Below, in pieces: positions 9,143-17,616 of a stretch of 64,000 bases of DNA. The notes under the pieces are model-generated. The model made no database searches. It was given only the letters and a program-made list of their open reading frames with translations, and was not told the origin of the DNA. Source of the stretch: Pasteurella skyensis. Its GTDB lineage: Bacteria > Pseudomonadota > Gammaproteobacteria > Enterobacterales > Pasteurellaceae. Where the stretch lies: positions 1,674,001 through 1,738,000 of the forward strand of contig NZ_CP016180.1 in assembly GCF_013377295.1 (NCBI RefSeq). The letters are read 5' to 3'. Position numbers and translations under genes: made by a program. The first letter of the stretch is position 1, and every line of letters starts with the position of its first letter.

Positions 9143-10288
9143 TCAACCACAAAAATAATGAATCAGATCTGTTAACAATTTATGTGTTGGTTTAATAAAT
9201 TTCATATCTAAATACTCATTAGGCTGATGAGCCTGTTCAATAGAACCTGCTCCCAAAACAATAGTTGGACATAATGTTTGAATGAAAGGCGCCTCTGTAC
9301 AATAATTTACTGCTTCACATTTTTGATCTAATAATGTCTCAAGTACTGTCACTACTTGGCTAGAGTGTTCACATTCATAACCAGGAATGGGTGGATGAAG
9401 ATGGCGAATCTCAACACAATCTCCCCAACGTTCAATTAAAGGTGATAAGGACTCTCGTAACAACTCATCTAAATCTGCTAAAGGCAAATGAGGCAATGGA
9501 CGAATATCTAACTGCAACTCACAGCAAGCACAAATACGATTAACCGCATCACCCCCATAAATACTGCCAAAGTTCATTGTTGGATAAGGAATTTTAAATA
9601 GTGGATTATGATATTTTAGGCGTAACTTATTACGCATTTCTACTAAATGAGAGGTTGCCACTGCCATTATTTCAATTGCATTAACACCTTTATCTGGATC
9701 ACTAGAATGCCCTGTTTTACCTGTGATTCTAATTGCTTGAGCTAAATGTCCTTTATGCGCATAAATAGGGCGAAGTGAGGTAGGTTCACCAATAATGGCA
9801 CAATCAGGACGAATATGACTATGTTGTGCAAAATGCCTTGCTCCCAACATTGTTGTTTCCTCATCTGCGGTCGCCAGTATACGAATTGGTTTGGTCAATT
9901 GTTTTAATTCAATTTGGCTCAATGCCTCAATCACAAAAGCAAAAAAACCTTTCATATCTACCGCACCTAAACTATACAAACGTCCATTACTTTCAGTTAA
10001 TTCAAAAGGATCAAAATGCCATTTATTATCGTCAAAAGGTACTGTATCAGTATGCCCTGATAGCAATAATCCTCCTTCACCCTCACCATAAGTCGCTAAT
10101 AAATTATATTTATTACGGCTCTCCGCCAAAGGAGTAATTTCAATTTTAAATCCTAAATCACTCAACCAATTAGCTAAAAGATCGATTAAGGGCTTGTTAG
10201 AAATATCGTTACTCTCTTCTAAACTACTAACAGTCGGAATTTTAATAAGCTGTTGATAACGATATAAAAAATCATTTTTTCCTGACAT
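9143..10288 (-). CDS. argE: Acetylornithine deacetylase
   Basis: 381-residue M20 metallopeptidase-family enzyme hydrolysing N-acetylornithine to ornithine in arginine synthesis. Zinc-site motifs are visible: GHTDTVPF (about 78-85), GAVDMKGFFAF (about 111) and DEETTMLGA (about 142), with a late AHQPNEYL histidine. DapE and other M20 enzymes are the alternatives, but the overall pattern fits ArgE. A strong ribosome site, AGGGAAGGAG, precedes the ATG at 10288. No other arg biosynthesis gene is adjacent, although argR lies 5.6 kb away. Confidence 0.9.
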   Translation of the reverse strand: MSGKNDFLYRYQQLIKIPTVSSLEESNDISNKPLIDLLANWLSDLGFKIEITPLAESRNKYNLLATYGEGEGGLLLSGHTDTVPFDDNKWHFDPFELTESNGRLYSLGAVDMKGFFAFVIEALSQIELKQLTKPIRILATADEETTMLGARHFAQHSHIRPDCAIIGEPTSLRPIYAHKGHLAQAIRITGKTGHSSDPDKGVNAIEIMAVATSHLVEMRNKLRLKYHNPLFKIPYPTMNFGSIYGGDAVNRICACCELQLDIRPLPHLPLADLDELLRESLSPLIERWGDCVEIRHLHPPIPGYECEHSSQVVTVLETLLDQKCEAVNYCTEAPFIQTLCPTIVLGAGSIEQAHQPNEYLDMKFIKPTHKLLTDLIHYFCG

Positions 10289-10777
10289 TTAAGCTCCTTC
10301 CCTCTTCGGGTGTTTTGACAAAAAAGTGATAAAATAACTTGTGTTATATAAACCTCATCACCATCACAAGCGGTATCTTATTCAATAATATTTGCAATTT
10401 TTATAAATATAACAAGATTCATCTCATCAAACGATAGAATACTATCCTAGATAAATAAAAAATGATATTAATGAAAAAATGTGCTTTTTTAAACCAGTAA
10501 GAATTGGTACACTTACTCTGGTCATTGCGATACTTTGATAACCCTACTTGTTGAACAAATAGTATGGTGAATTCAAAATAATTTGCGCAATACTCATTTT
10601 ATTGTAAATAAATATATCACCAGACTTGCAATAAAACTAGGCTGAAAAAGAGATAAAGTGACTATCTCCAACAAGTAAATAATCATAGTTTATTTATGAT
10701 ACAGTTATAACTGTTGCACAATAAATGATATACTATGGCAGAACATTATGAATATTAACTAGAGAAAGGGTGGGTTT
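10289..10777. other. 489-base divergent regulatory gap between argE and hemX
   Basis: No convincing gene was seen on either strand. It contains one uptake-signal core ACAAGCGGT at 10376-10384 with its ATATTTGCAATTTTT tail, and an imperfect ATCATA/TATGAT repeat near 10682-10700. A perfect 14-bp palindrome lies at 10701-10714 and a TATACT -10-like hexamer at 10729-10734. The right end should carry the hemX promoter and the left end the argE promoter; no good ARG box was found for argE. Confidence 0.6.
10701..10714. promoter_or_regulatory. Perfect 14-bp palindrome upstream of hemX (candidate operator)
   Basis: ACAGTTATAACTGT reads identically on both strands. It lies where the -35 region would fall for the TATACT at 10729-10734, about 64 bases before the hemX start. 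It could be the site of a dimeric repressor; the regulator is not identifiable from this window. Confidence 0.35.
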
Positions 10778-12388
10778 ATGTCAAAACCAAATAAAGACGT
10801 TAAACAAACGGCAAATCAAACTAATTCAGTCATTTCTGAAGATAAAAACAAACAAGCGGTGACTTCTGAGCAAAAAATTGCAAGTAAAGAAACACCGAAT
10901 ACGGTTAAGTCTCCAGAGAAAAAAGATGCGTCCAATAATCACAGTGCTAACGAGAAAGTTCAAAAAGCGAGCACTACACCACCGACTAATATCAATCAGA
11001 ATAAGAAAGTGGCTCAATCCCAAACCAAATCTGCTAATGCAAAATCAAAAGTAGAGGAAACGAAGTCTAAAAAAGTAGAACAAAAAGAGCAAAAACAACC
11101 GAATAAAACGGTGACACAAGAACCAAAACAAAAATCAAGTGGGAAAGGCATTGCCGTTCTCGCACTACTCATCTCTTTAGGTGTAGGTGGTGCAGGATAC
11201 TACTTCGGAATGCAAAAATTTACTGACTTAGAAGATCGTATCGCAAATGTTGCTCAAAAATTCACTCAAACAAATGTGAGCTCAGAGGCAGCAACATCAA
11301 TTGATGTGGAGAAACTCAGTCAAATTCAGGCAGATATCGAACAAAAAATAAAATCAGAAGTACAAAACCAAGTTCAACCTATTGTGCAAGAAATGGAGAA
11401 AATCCAAACAACTGCAAGCAATAGTTCTGAATCTAGTACCACAGAAGCTGGTGCTACTGCTGAGTCAGGCACTACTGAAGCAGTAAGTAATCTAGCAATA
11501 CCTAATTTTGAGCAAAAAAAAGCAGAAATTGCAAAACTGGCTGAGAATTACCAACACTCTCAAACAAAACTTGCTCAGTTAGAACAAACACAAGATGTTT
11601 ATACTCAGCAAATTAATCAATTACAAGCCCAAATTCAAAAAATGGGTAATGCTCCACAGGCTCGCTCTGCAGTAACAGTCATATCTGATGCTGATTTCTT
11701 ATTAAATAGTGCACAACGTAAAATGTTATTAGATAATGACATCGACACCGTGAAGCTACTATTAAAAGATGCAGATCAAGTATTAAGTGAAATGAACAAT
11801 CCTCAAGTACTTAAAGTAAGAAATGCCATTCAGGCAGATTTAAAACAACTTGCTTCAATTAATGAAATTGACCAAGATGCCATAATGTTACGCTTAACGC
11901 ACCTTGCTACTAGTGTTGATGATATGCCAATGTTAGCGTCTCACACAGCAGAAAGTACAACAACAGATGTAAGTGATTCAATTAAAGATTGGCAAAAAAA
12001 TCTTGAAAAAAGTGCAGACACTTTCTTGTCTAAATTCATTCGTATTGATGACAAAAATAGTGCGGCTCAAAAAGTATTTGTTTCTCCAAGTCAAGAAGCT
12101 TACCTTAGAGAAAACATTCGCTTACGCTTACAAATTGCCACATTAGCAGTACCTCGTCAGCAAAATACTTTATATAAAGAATCATTAGACGCTGTTGCTT
12201 CTTGGGTAAGAAGTTATTTTGATGTTGATAATGACAATGTTAAAACATTCTTAACTGAAATAGATAATCTTGCTGGACAATCTATCTATATTGATGCACC
12301 ACAACAGTTGAGTAGCTTAAATTTACTTAACTCATTAAGAACTCAAGAGGTACCTAAAGCACCACAACCTCAAGTAGAAGCACAATAG
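10778..12388 (+). CDS. hemX: HemX family membrane protein (annotated as uroporphyrinogen-III C-methyltransferase)
   Basis: 536 residues: a long cytoplasmic N-terminus (1-125) very rich in Lys, Gln, Thr and Asn, one membrane segment near 129-147 (IAVLALLISLGVGGAGYYF), then coiled-coil stretches and a conserved periplasmic HemX domain. HemX proteins carry no recognisable methyltransferase site despite the database name; a role as a scaffold in tetrapyrrole synthesis is suggested. An uptake-signal core ACAAGCGGT is embedded in the N-terminal coding region at 10852-10860, where the protein tolerates change. ATG at 10778 follows AGAAAGGGTGG. hemY follows after nine bases, but hemC and hemD do not precede it. 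Confidence 0.85.
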   Translation: MSKPNKDVKQTANQTNSVISEDKNKQAVTSEQKIASKETPNTVKSPEKKDASNNHSANEKVQKASTTPPTNINQNKKVAQSQTKSANAKSKVEETKSKKVEQKEQKQPNKTVTQEPKQKSSGKGIAVLALLISLGVGGAGYYFGMQKFTDLEDRIANVAQKFTQTNVSSEAATSIDVEKLSQIQADIEQKIKSEVQNQVQPIVQEMEKIQTTASNSSESSTTEAGATAESGTTEAVSNLAIPNFEQKKAEIAKLAENYQHSQTKLAQLEQTQDVYTQQINQLQAQIQKMGNAPQARSAVTVISDADFLLNSAQRKMLLDNDIDTVKLLLKDADQVLSEMNNPQVLKVRNAIQADLKQLASINEIDQDAIMLRLTHLATSVDDMPMLASHTAESTTTDVSDSIKDWQKNLEKSADTFLSKFIRIDDKNSAAQKVFVSPSQEAYLRENIRLRLQIATLAVPRQQNTLYKESLDAVASWVRSYFDVDNDNVKTFLTEIDNLAGQSIYIDAPQQLSSLNLLNSLRTQEVPKAPQPQVEAQ

Positions 12389-12397
12389 GAGTAAGAT

Positions 12398-13639
12398 ATG
12401 TTTAGAATTCTTTTTTTAATGTTCTTATTACTTGCGGGATTAGTCGCAGGTCCTTATATTGCTGGTCATCAAGGCTATGTACGCATTGAGACTGATACAA
12501 AAGTCATTCAAATGAGTATTGTAATGCTCGTGGTATTCTTTGTCACAATGATGGCTGTGGTTTATTCTATCGAAGGTGTACTCAAATCATTCTTCAAACT
12601 AAGCAAAGGGTCTTACCTATGGTTCTTTAACCGTAAACGTAAAAAAGCCCAAAGACAAACTCTTGAAGGCTTGGTGAAAATGAGTGAAGGAAATTACTCC
12701 AAAGCAGAAAAACTGATTGGAAAAAATGCAAAACACTCTGATAAACCAGTACTCAACTTTATTAAAGCAGCTGAAGCGGCTCAGAAAAAAGGCGATGAAA
12801 AAGCAGCAAATAAATATTTAATAGAAGCCTCTAAAATTGCAGGTAATAACAACATAGCACTTGAAATTGCACGAGCAAAAATTCTAATGCTACAGAAAAA
12901 ACTACCTGCAGCTCGTACCGCTATAGACAGCTTACTTGAACTTGCACCTCGTAATTCAGAAGTATTAAGTTTAGCCATTCCTATCTATCAAAAATCAGGA
13001 GCCTATCTTGCTGTTGATCATATTTTGGAAGATATTAAACATCAAAATATTCTAACCAATGATGACTATATAAACTTAGAGCGTTGGGTTGATGATGGTC
13101 TACTAGATGAAAAACTTCACGAAGAAGGTCAAGAAGGCTTGCTCAAATGGTGGGGAGAACAGCCAAGTCGTCGAAATAAATCGGTTTACGCTCGTGTTGG
13201 TTTAATTAAACGCCTTATCGACAGTGATGATCATGAGTCTGCTCAACGTCTTGCATTTGAGACAGTGAAAAAATTCAAAGATCCAGAATTGGAATTATTA
13301 TTTGATGAACTCACTCGTTTAGAGATGGCAGAAAAAAGTCGTTTATTAAAACTATTAGTAAAACGTGGTAAAAAAGCCGTTGAACAATATAGTGATGACT
13401 ATGCTCGAATTGTAGGTTATGCGTTAGTACGAGAAGGACAATTTACTCAGGCTAAACCGCATTTTATACAACTTCTTGAACACAAAGAGTGTAATGCAAA
13501 CGATCGTATTATGGCATCTTATGTTGCTGAGCATACCCTCGATGAAGAGCTATCCGCTCAAATTCATTCTCTCAATTTAAAAGAAGTGAATGTAAAAGAA
13601 GTCGAGCCAGTTTTAGCATTACCTAAAAAGGTCGGATAA
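12398..13639 (+). CDS. hemY: HemY family TPR membrane protein
   Basis: 413 residues with two N-terminal membrane segments (about 1-20 and 41-62), a basic loop FNRKRKKAQRQ, and a long helical TPR region ending in the family-typical C-terminus. This is the proteobacterial HemY of the hemCDXY operon, unrelated to the protoporphyrinogen oxidase of the same name in Bacillus. The biochemical role is unsettled; it probably organises haem-pathway enzymes at the membrane together with HemX. A strong terminator follows at 13661. Confidence 0.88.
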   Translation: MFRILFLMFLLLAGLVAGPYIAGHQGYVRIETDTKVIQMSIVMLVVFFVTMMAVVYSIEGVLKSFFKLSKGSYLWFFNRKRKKAQRQTLEGLVKMSEGNYSKAEKLIGKNAKHSDKPVLNFIKAAEAAQKKGDEKAANKYLIEASKIAGNNNIALEIARAKILMLQKKLPAARTAIDSLLELAPRNSEVLSLAIPIYQKSGAYLAVDHILEDIKHQNILTNDDYINLERWVDDGLLDEKLHEEGQEGLLKWWGEQPSRRNKSVYARVGLIKRLIDSDDHESAQRLAFETVKKFKDPELELLFDELTRLEMAEKSRLLKLLVKRGKKAVEQYSDDYARIVGYALVREGQFTQAKPHFIQLLEHKECNANDRIMASYVAEHTLDEELSAQIHSLNLKEVNVKEVEPVLALPKKVG

Positions 13640-13660
13640 AATAAAATTTATTGTATTCAA

Positions 13661-13695
13661 AAGGCGACGGTTATTATAACTCGTCGCCTTTTTTA
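13661..13695. terminator. Intrinsic terminator after hemY
   Basis: AAGGCGACG and CGTCGCCTT form a nine-pair GC-rich stem around a 12-base loop, followed on the plus strand by a run of T. The reverse strand has no comparable T-run, so it mainly serves hemY; the convergent cnoX gene ends at 13724. Confidence 0.9.
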
Positions 13696-13723
13696 TTTAC
13701 TTACACCATTCTCACCTTATTAC

Positions 13724-14572
13724 TTAATACAACAATGAATACAGTTTTCTTCTAAATTGTGGCACTAAAGGATGAGTATTTCCCATTGCAGATAAAAGGG
13801 TTAAAAATTGTTTTTTTACTTCACCATTCGATACTGCTAAATCTTGTTTTAACCAGTCAAATAATAATCCTAACGCCTCCTCATTCTTACCCACAAGGTG
13901 TAACTGATTAGCGAGTTTCATTGCTATTTCAGGTGTCTTCGTTTTATTATAATCCTCTTGTAACTGACGTATCTCTGGTGAATCTAGTGATTGCTCTAAT
14001 AATAAAATTTGATCTTGTAGCCCCTGCCAACGGCTATCTCTATCTTGCAAAGGAATATGTGCCAATATCTCTTTAGCAGACTCTGCTTGTTGCATCGCAA
14101 TATAAGTTTCAGCATATAGTAAACCAAAATCACTATTCTTTTTATCAGTCATCTCCCATGCTGATTTCAATAAAGGTAATGCTTTATCAAATTCATTATT
14201 CTGTAAAAAAATAAGTGCTTCATTAAACTTTAACTCATCTTCTTTAGGTAAAATATTCGCTAAGCGGATACGCAATTCTTGTTCAGTAATTGGCTCTAAA
14301 ATCGCATCAACGGGTTGCCCTTCATAAAAAAAATAAGTAGTTGGAATTGTTTGAAGTTGAAATTGTGCTGCCACCATTGGCTGATTATCACAATTTACTA
14401 TCGCTAATAAAAATTGCTCTGCAAACTCTTCTCCTAATCGCCTTAACATCGTTTCCATTTCTATTGAATGTGGCTCACGAGGCGACATAAAGAGAAAAAC
14501 AGTGGGTGTATCCACCGTCATATCCAATACTTCTCTTAAATTATTTTCGTTAATTTCAATAATGTAATCCAT
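13724..14572 (-). CDS. cnoX: Chaperedoxin CnoX (YbbN)
   Basis: 282 residues: a thioredoxin fold (about 1-110) fused to TPR-like helices, same size and end (RRKLYSLLY) as E. coli YbbN/CnoX. CnoX holds unfolded, oxidised proteins and passes them to GroEL. The usual SQHC active-site position reads EPHS here (within FMSPREPHSIEM, near residue 35), so no redox cysteine is there. The second conserved cysteine is kept in IVNCDNQP (about residue 60). It probably acts as a redox-inactive or single-cysteine holdase. It stands alone between hemY and mdh. Confidence 0.88.
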   Translation of the reverse strand: MDYIIEINENNLREVLDMTVDTPTVFLFMSPREPHSIEMETMLRRLGEEFAEQFLLAIVNCDNQPMVAAQFQLQTIPTTYFFYEGQPVDAILEPITEQELRIRLANILPKEDELKFNEALIFLQNNEFDKALPLLKSAWEMTDKKNSDFGLLYAETYIAMQQAESAKEILAHIPLQDRDSRWQGLQDQILLLEQSLDSPEIRQLQEDYNKTKTPEIAMKLANQLHLVGKNEEALGLLFDWLKQDLAVSNGEVKKQFLTLLSAMGNTHPLVPQFRRKLYSLLY

Positions 14573-14675
14573 AATAAATCGCCACCTGTTAAGTTAAAAT
14601 CGCATAGATTCTAACAGAAAATAGCAATAATATGTGTATTGATTCTAATAAATGTCTAGAAAGGGGATAAAAATA

Positions 14676-14728
14676 AAGCGGTAACATCTCCCCATAAATT
14701 TGCAAATTTTAATGAAGATGTTACCGCT
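14676..14728. terminator. Paired uptake-signal hairpin after mdh
   Basis: AGCGGTAACATCT (14677-14689) pairs with AGATGTTACCGCT (14716-14728), a 13-bp stem with the AAATTTGCAAATTTT tail in the loop. It follows the mdh stop at 14750 on the minus strand. Confidence 0.7.
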
Positions 14729-14749
14729 ATAAGAATATATATTTACAGC

Positions 14750-15694
14750 TTATGCCATAAAGTCTTCGCCTTTTTTAATGTCACCATTAAGAGTATCTAA
14801 CATTGAGTCTAACGCTGCTTTTTCAAACTCACTTAAATTACCGATAGGTAACAACTCTTCAACACCATCACGTCCTAAACAAACAGGCTGAGCGAAGAAG
14901 CGAGCATATTCACCATCACCCTCAACATAAGCATAATCTAACGTGCTTTGACCAGATAAACCTTTCACTAAAGACAACGCAAAACGTGTTGCCGCTTGAG
15001 CCATTGAAAGGGTAGCAGATCCACCGCCAGCTTTTGCTTCAACCACTTCTGTTCCCGCATTTTGAATACGCTTAGTTAACTGTTCTACTTCTTCTGAAGT
15101 AAAACTAATTTTTTCTTCTAATGTAGTTGCTTGTGACAACAATGGTAAAATTGTTACCCCTGAATGTCCTCCAATAACAGGAACTTTAACGGTATCCACA
15201 TCTCTGTTTTTCAACTCTGCAATAAAAGTTTCTGAACGAATCACATCTAATTCAGTTACCCCAAATAATTTTCTCTTATCGTAAACCCCTGCTTTTTTCA
15301 ACACTTCAGCCGCAATCGCAACTGTTGTATTAACAGGGTTAGTAATAATTCCCACACAAGCTGTTGGACAAGTTTTTGCCACATGTTCTGCTAAGTTGCG
15401 AATAATGCCAGCATTGATATTAAATAAGTCTGCACGATCCATACCTGGTTTACGAGCAACCCCTGCTGAAATTAATACTACGTTGGCGCCTTGTAATGCT
15501 TCTGTTGGATCTTCTCCACAAAAACCTTTTACTTTTACTGCCGTTGGAATATGACTAATATCCACCGCTACCCCTGGTGTAACAGGAGCAATGTCATATA
15601 ATGCTAACTCTGAACCTTCTGGTAATTGTAATTTTAACAATAATGCTAACGCTTGACCAATGCCACCAGCAGCACCTAATACAGTTATTTTCAT
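14750..15694 (-). CDS. mdh: Malate dehydrogenase
   Basis: 314-residue NAD-dependent malate dehydrogenase of the proteobacterial/mitochondrial type interconverting malate and oxaloacetate. The Rossmann motif GAAGGIGQ is at 7-14. Substrate arginines lie in [12 protein letters not shown] and the catalytic histidine in GGHSGVT (about 177). It is divergent from argR, the classic gammaproteobacterial arrangement. Confidence 0.96.
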   Translation of the reverse strand: MKITVLGAAGGIGQALALLLKLQLPEGSELALYDIAPVTPGVAVDISHIPTAVKVKGFCGEDPTEALQGANVVLISAGVARKPGMDRADLFNINAGIIRNLAEHVAKTCPTACVGIITNPVNTTVAIAAEVLKKAGVYDKRKLFGVTELDVIRSETFIAELKNRDVDTVKVPVIGGHSGVTILPLLSQATTLEEKISFTSEEVEQLTKRIQNAGTEVVEAKAGGGSATLSMAQAATRFALSLVKGLSGQSTLDYAYVEGDGEYARFFAQPVCLGRDGVEELLPIGNLSEFEKAALDSMLDTLNGDIKKGEDFMA

Positions 15695-15844
15695 AATAAG
15701 ATTCCTCTCTTTAGTAAATTTAAATAATAACTACGCCCAGTCTAAGAAAAAGTTGATACAAATTCAAATACCAAAGTGCAATTTTGTGATTTTTCGCAAA
15801 TTTTTTAATAAAAAAAAAGATATTATTGATTTAAAGGCATAAAA

Positions 15845-15883
15845 ACATCATAATTATTCAACAAATATGAATTTTTATAAAGG
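15845..15883. promoter_or_regulatory. Candidate tandem ARG box (ArgR operator) before argR
   Basis: Two imperfect 18-bp ARG boxes, 15845-15862 (good right half ATTCA) and 15866-15883 (good left half TATGAAT), are separated by exactly three bases, the spacing used by hexameric ArgR. They overlap the argR leader, consistent with autoregulation. Each box has one weak half, so confidence is moderate. Confidence 0.5.
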
Positions 15884-15894
15884 ATCCATTCCCG

Positions 15895-16359
15895 ATGGAA
15901 AAACCACACTCACTCTCTGAAACATTCAAATCATTACTTCGTGAAGAAAAATTTAGCTCACAAAGCGAAATCGTCTCTGCACTACAAGAGTTAGGATTTG
16001 AACATATTAGCCAATCGAAAGTATCACGAATGCTCTCTAAGTTTGGAGCAGTGAGACGGCGCAACAGTAAAATGGAAATGGTTTACCACCTTCCTCCTGA
16101 ATTAGGTATGCCAACCACCTCTAGCCAACTTAAACACTTAATTATCGATATTGATTATAACGATGTCTTAGTGGTCATTAAAACTACACCTGGGGCAGCA
16201 CAATTGATTGCTTTACTCTTAGATTCTATTGGCAAAGCAGAAGGTATCTTGGGTACTATTGCTGGTGATGATACTATCTTTGTAACTCCTTCTCGCAAAA
16301 CATCCATAAAAAAACTCGCTAATAATATTGTTACTTTATTTGAGCATAAATCAGACTAA
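15895..16359 (+). CDS. argR: Arginine repressor
   Basis: 154 residues: an N-terminal winged-helix DNA-binding domain (about 1-75, with [20 protein letters not shown]) and a C-terminal hexamerisation/arginine-binding domain holding [11 protein letters not shown] near 125. With arginine it represses arginine synthesis genes and, in many species, itself. ATG at 15895 follows AAGGATCC. The stop codon overlaps the next start. Confidence 0.95.
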   Translation: MEKPHSLSETFKSLLREEKFSSQSEIVSALQELGFEHISQSKVSRMLSKFGAVRRRNSKMEMVYHLPPELGMPTTSSQLKHLIIDIDYNDVLVVIKTTPGAAQLIALLLDSIGKAEGILGTIAGDDTIFVTPSRKTSIKKLANNIVTLFEHKSD

Positions 16360-17237
16360 TGCATATTTTTATAACAGGGGGAACAGGATTTATTGGAAAA
16401 GCCCTCACTGATCACCTCCTTTCACAAGGGCATTCAGTAACCGTTCTTACACGACAAAATTTAAGCGGTAAGTTCCCTCTCACTTTTTGCAATAATTTGA
16501 CGGATATCCAAAATTTTAACGATACAGATGTCATTATCAATCTTGCTGGAGAGCCTATTTTTGATAAAGCTTGGACACCTAAGCAAAAGCAAATTTTAGT
16601 AGATAGTCGTATCAAAATAACTCAACAACTCGTTCATTTAATTAATAAAAGTGAAAATCCTCCTAAGGTTTTTTTATCTGGTTCTGCTATTGGGATTTAT
16701 GGCAACACAACAAATATAGCAACCGAAAACACACCTTGTGATACTTCCTTTACAGGACAACTTTGTAAACAATGGGAAATGGTCGCATCAGAAGTAAAAA
16801 ATACTCAAACACGGATTTGCTTCATTCGAACAGGGCTGGTTCTTTCTCCACAAGGAGGAATATTAAAACGCATTCTTCCTATTTATCGTTTAGGATTAGG
16901 GGGGAAAATAGGAACAGGTAAACAGCATTGGAGTTGGATTAGCCTTGAAGATCATATTCAAGCAATGTTATTTCTGATTGAAAATGAAAAGTGTATGGAT
17001 GCTTTCAATTTCGTTGCACCTGAAATTATCACTCAAGAAACATTTAATCACCAATTGGCAACAACATTACATCGCCCTGCATTTTTTCATATACCAACAT
17101 TTGTACTAAAATTTTTCTTAAAAGAGCGTTCTCAGTTGCTATTAGATAACCAACTTATCACTCCAAAAATGTTGTTAAATCAGGGATTTAAATTTAAACA
17201 TAATTGCTTAAAAAATTACCTAAATAAACTTCTTTAA
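16359..17237 (+). CDS. TIGR01777-type SDR family sugar-nucleotide-epimerase-like protein (YfcH-like)
   Basis: 292-residue atypical short-chain dehydrogenase/epimerase. The N-terminal GGTGFIGKAL binds a dinucleotide; FLSGSAIGIYG (about 106) and FIRTGLVLSPQGG (about 157) are hallmark motifs of the TIGR01777 family, as is the DUF1731-like C-terminus. The natural substrate is unknown. The ATG at 16359 overlaps the argR stop by one base, so the two are translationally coupled. Confidence 0.85.
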   Translation: MHIFITGGTGFIGKALTDHLLSQGHSVTVLTRQNLSGKFPLTFCNNLTDIQNFNDTDVIINLAGEPIFDKAWTPKQKQILVDSRIKITQQLVHLINKSENPPKVFLSGSAIGIYGNTTNIATENTPCDTSFTGQLCKQWEMVASEVKNTQTRICFIRTGLVLSPQGGILKRILPIYRLGLGGKIGTGKQHWSWISLEDHIQAMLFLIENEKCMDAFNFVAPEIITQETFNHQLATTLHRPAFFHIPTFVLKFFLKERSQLLLDNQLITPKMLLNQGFKFKHNCLKNYLNKLL

Positions 17238-17258
17238 AGATAGTTTTACACAGCATTT

Positions 17259-17299
17259 AAAAGTCAAGTTGTTTTAAATAAAAAATTTGACTTTTTTTA
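17259..17299 (+). terminator. Intrinsic terminator after the argR operon
   Basis: AAAAGTCAA (17259-17267) and TTGACTTTT (17287-17295) form a nine-pair stem whose right arm runs into a T-tract. Confidence 0.7.
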
Positions 17300-17420
17300 T
17301 AAAAAAAGACTGGAAATTTTTTAACTTATTGATTTTTAAGAACAAGTTATTTTGCAATCAATTAAAGGTGAACAACGATAAACCCTTATTATATCTAGGG
17401 TTCACTAATTTCTGAGAAAG

Positions 17421-17456
17421 TATTCCACAAAGTTATCCACAGCTTTTGTGGATAGA
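17421..17456. promoter_or_regulatory. DnaA-box-like cluster upstream of parE
   Basis: A perfect consensus DnaA box TTATCCACA lies at 17433-17441. An inverted CTATCCACA (minus strand) is at 17448-17456 and a weaker TATTCCACA at 17421-17429. The two strong sites are inverted and six bases apart. No AT-rich unwinding element or dnaA/mnmG neighbourhood is present, so regulation of parE is more likely than an origin. Confidence 0.5.
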
Positions 17457-17616
17457 AAAATTTACTGGATATTCATCCATAAATCATACCTCACAACTCA
17501 ATTACGTGAAGAAAAAATTAATCACATCATAACAAACTAATCATTGTGCCTTTTCTTACAATTCGTTAAAATCGCACCTTGTTTTAGTTAATATAAAAAT
17601 TAGAGAAAATTGACCG

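Larger units (their letters stand above)
17238..17616. other. 379-base gap before parE: terminator, hairpin and DnaA-box-like sites
   Basis: The left part holds a terminator for the argR operon. 17369-17405 can fold in alternative ways (GTGAAC/GTTCAC or AACCCT/AGGGTT). 17421-17456 holds a DnaA-box-like cluster. The remainder is AT-rich and must carry the parE promoter. I saw no gene here. Confidence 0.6.

Noticed and set aside
9826-10137. Plus-strand frame of 103 codons inside argE
   Set aside because: Antisense to a clear argE sequence, no ribosome site, low-quality composition.
10289-10777. Small gene in the argE-hemX gap
   Set aside because: Frames are short, lack ribosome sites and show no recognisable protein pattern.
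17421-17456. DnaA boxes as a chromosomal origin
   Set aside because: Too few boxes, no 13-mer AT-rich unwinding array, and none of dnaA, dnaN, mnmG or rsmG is near.
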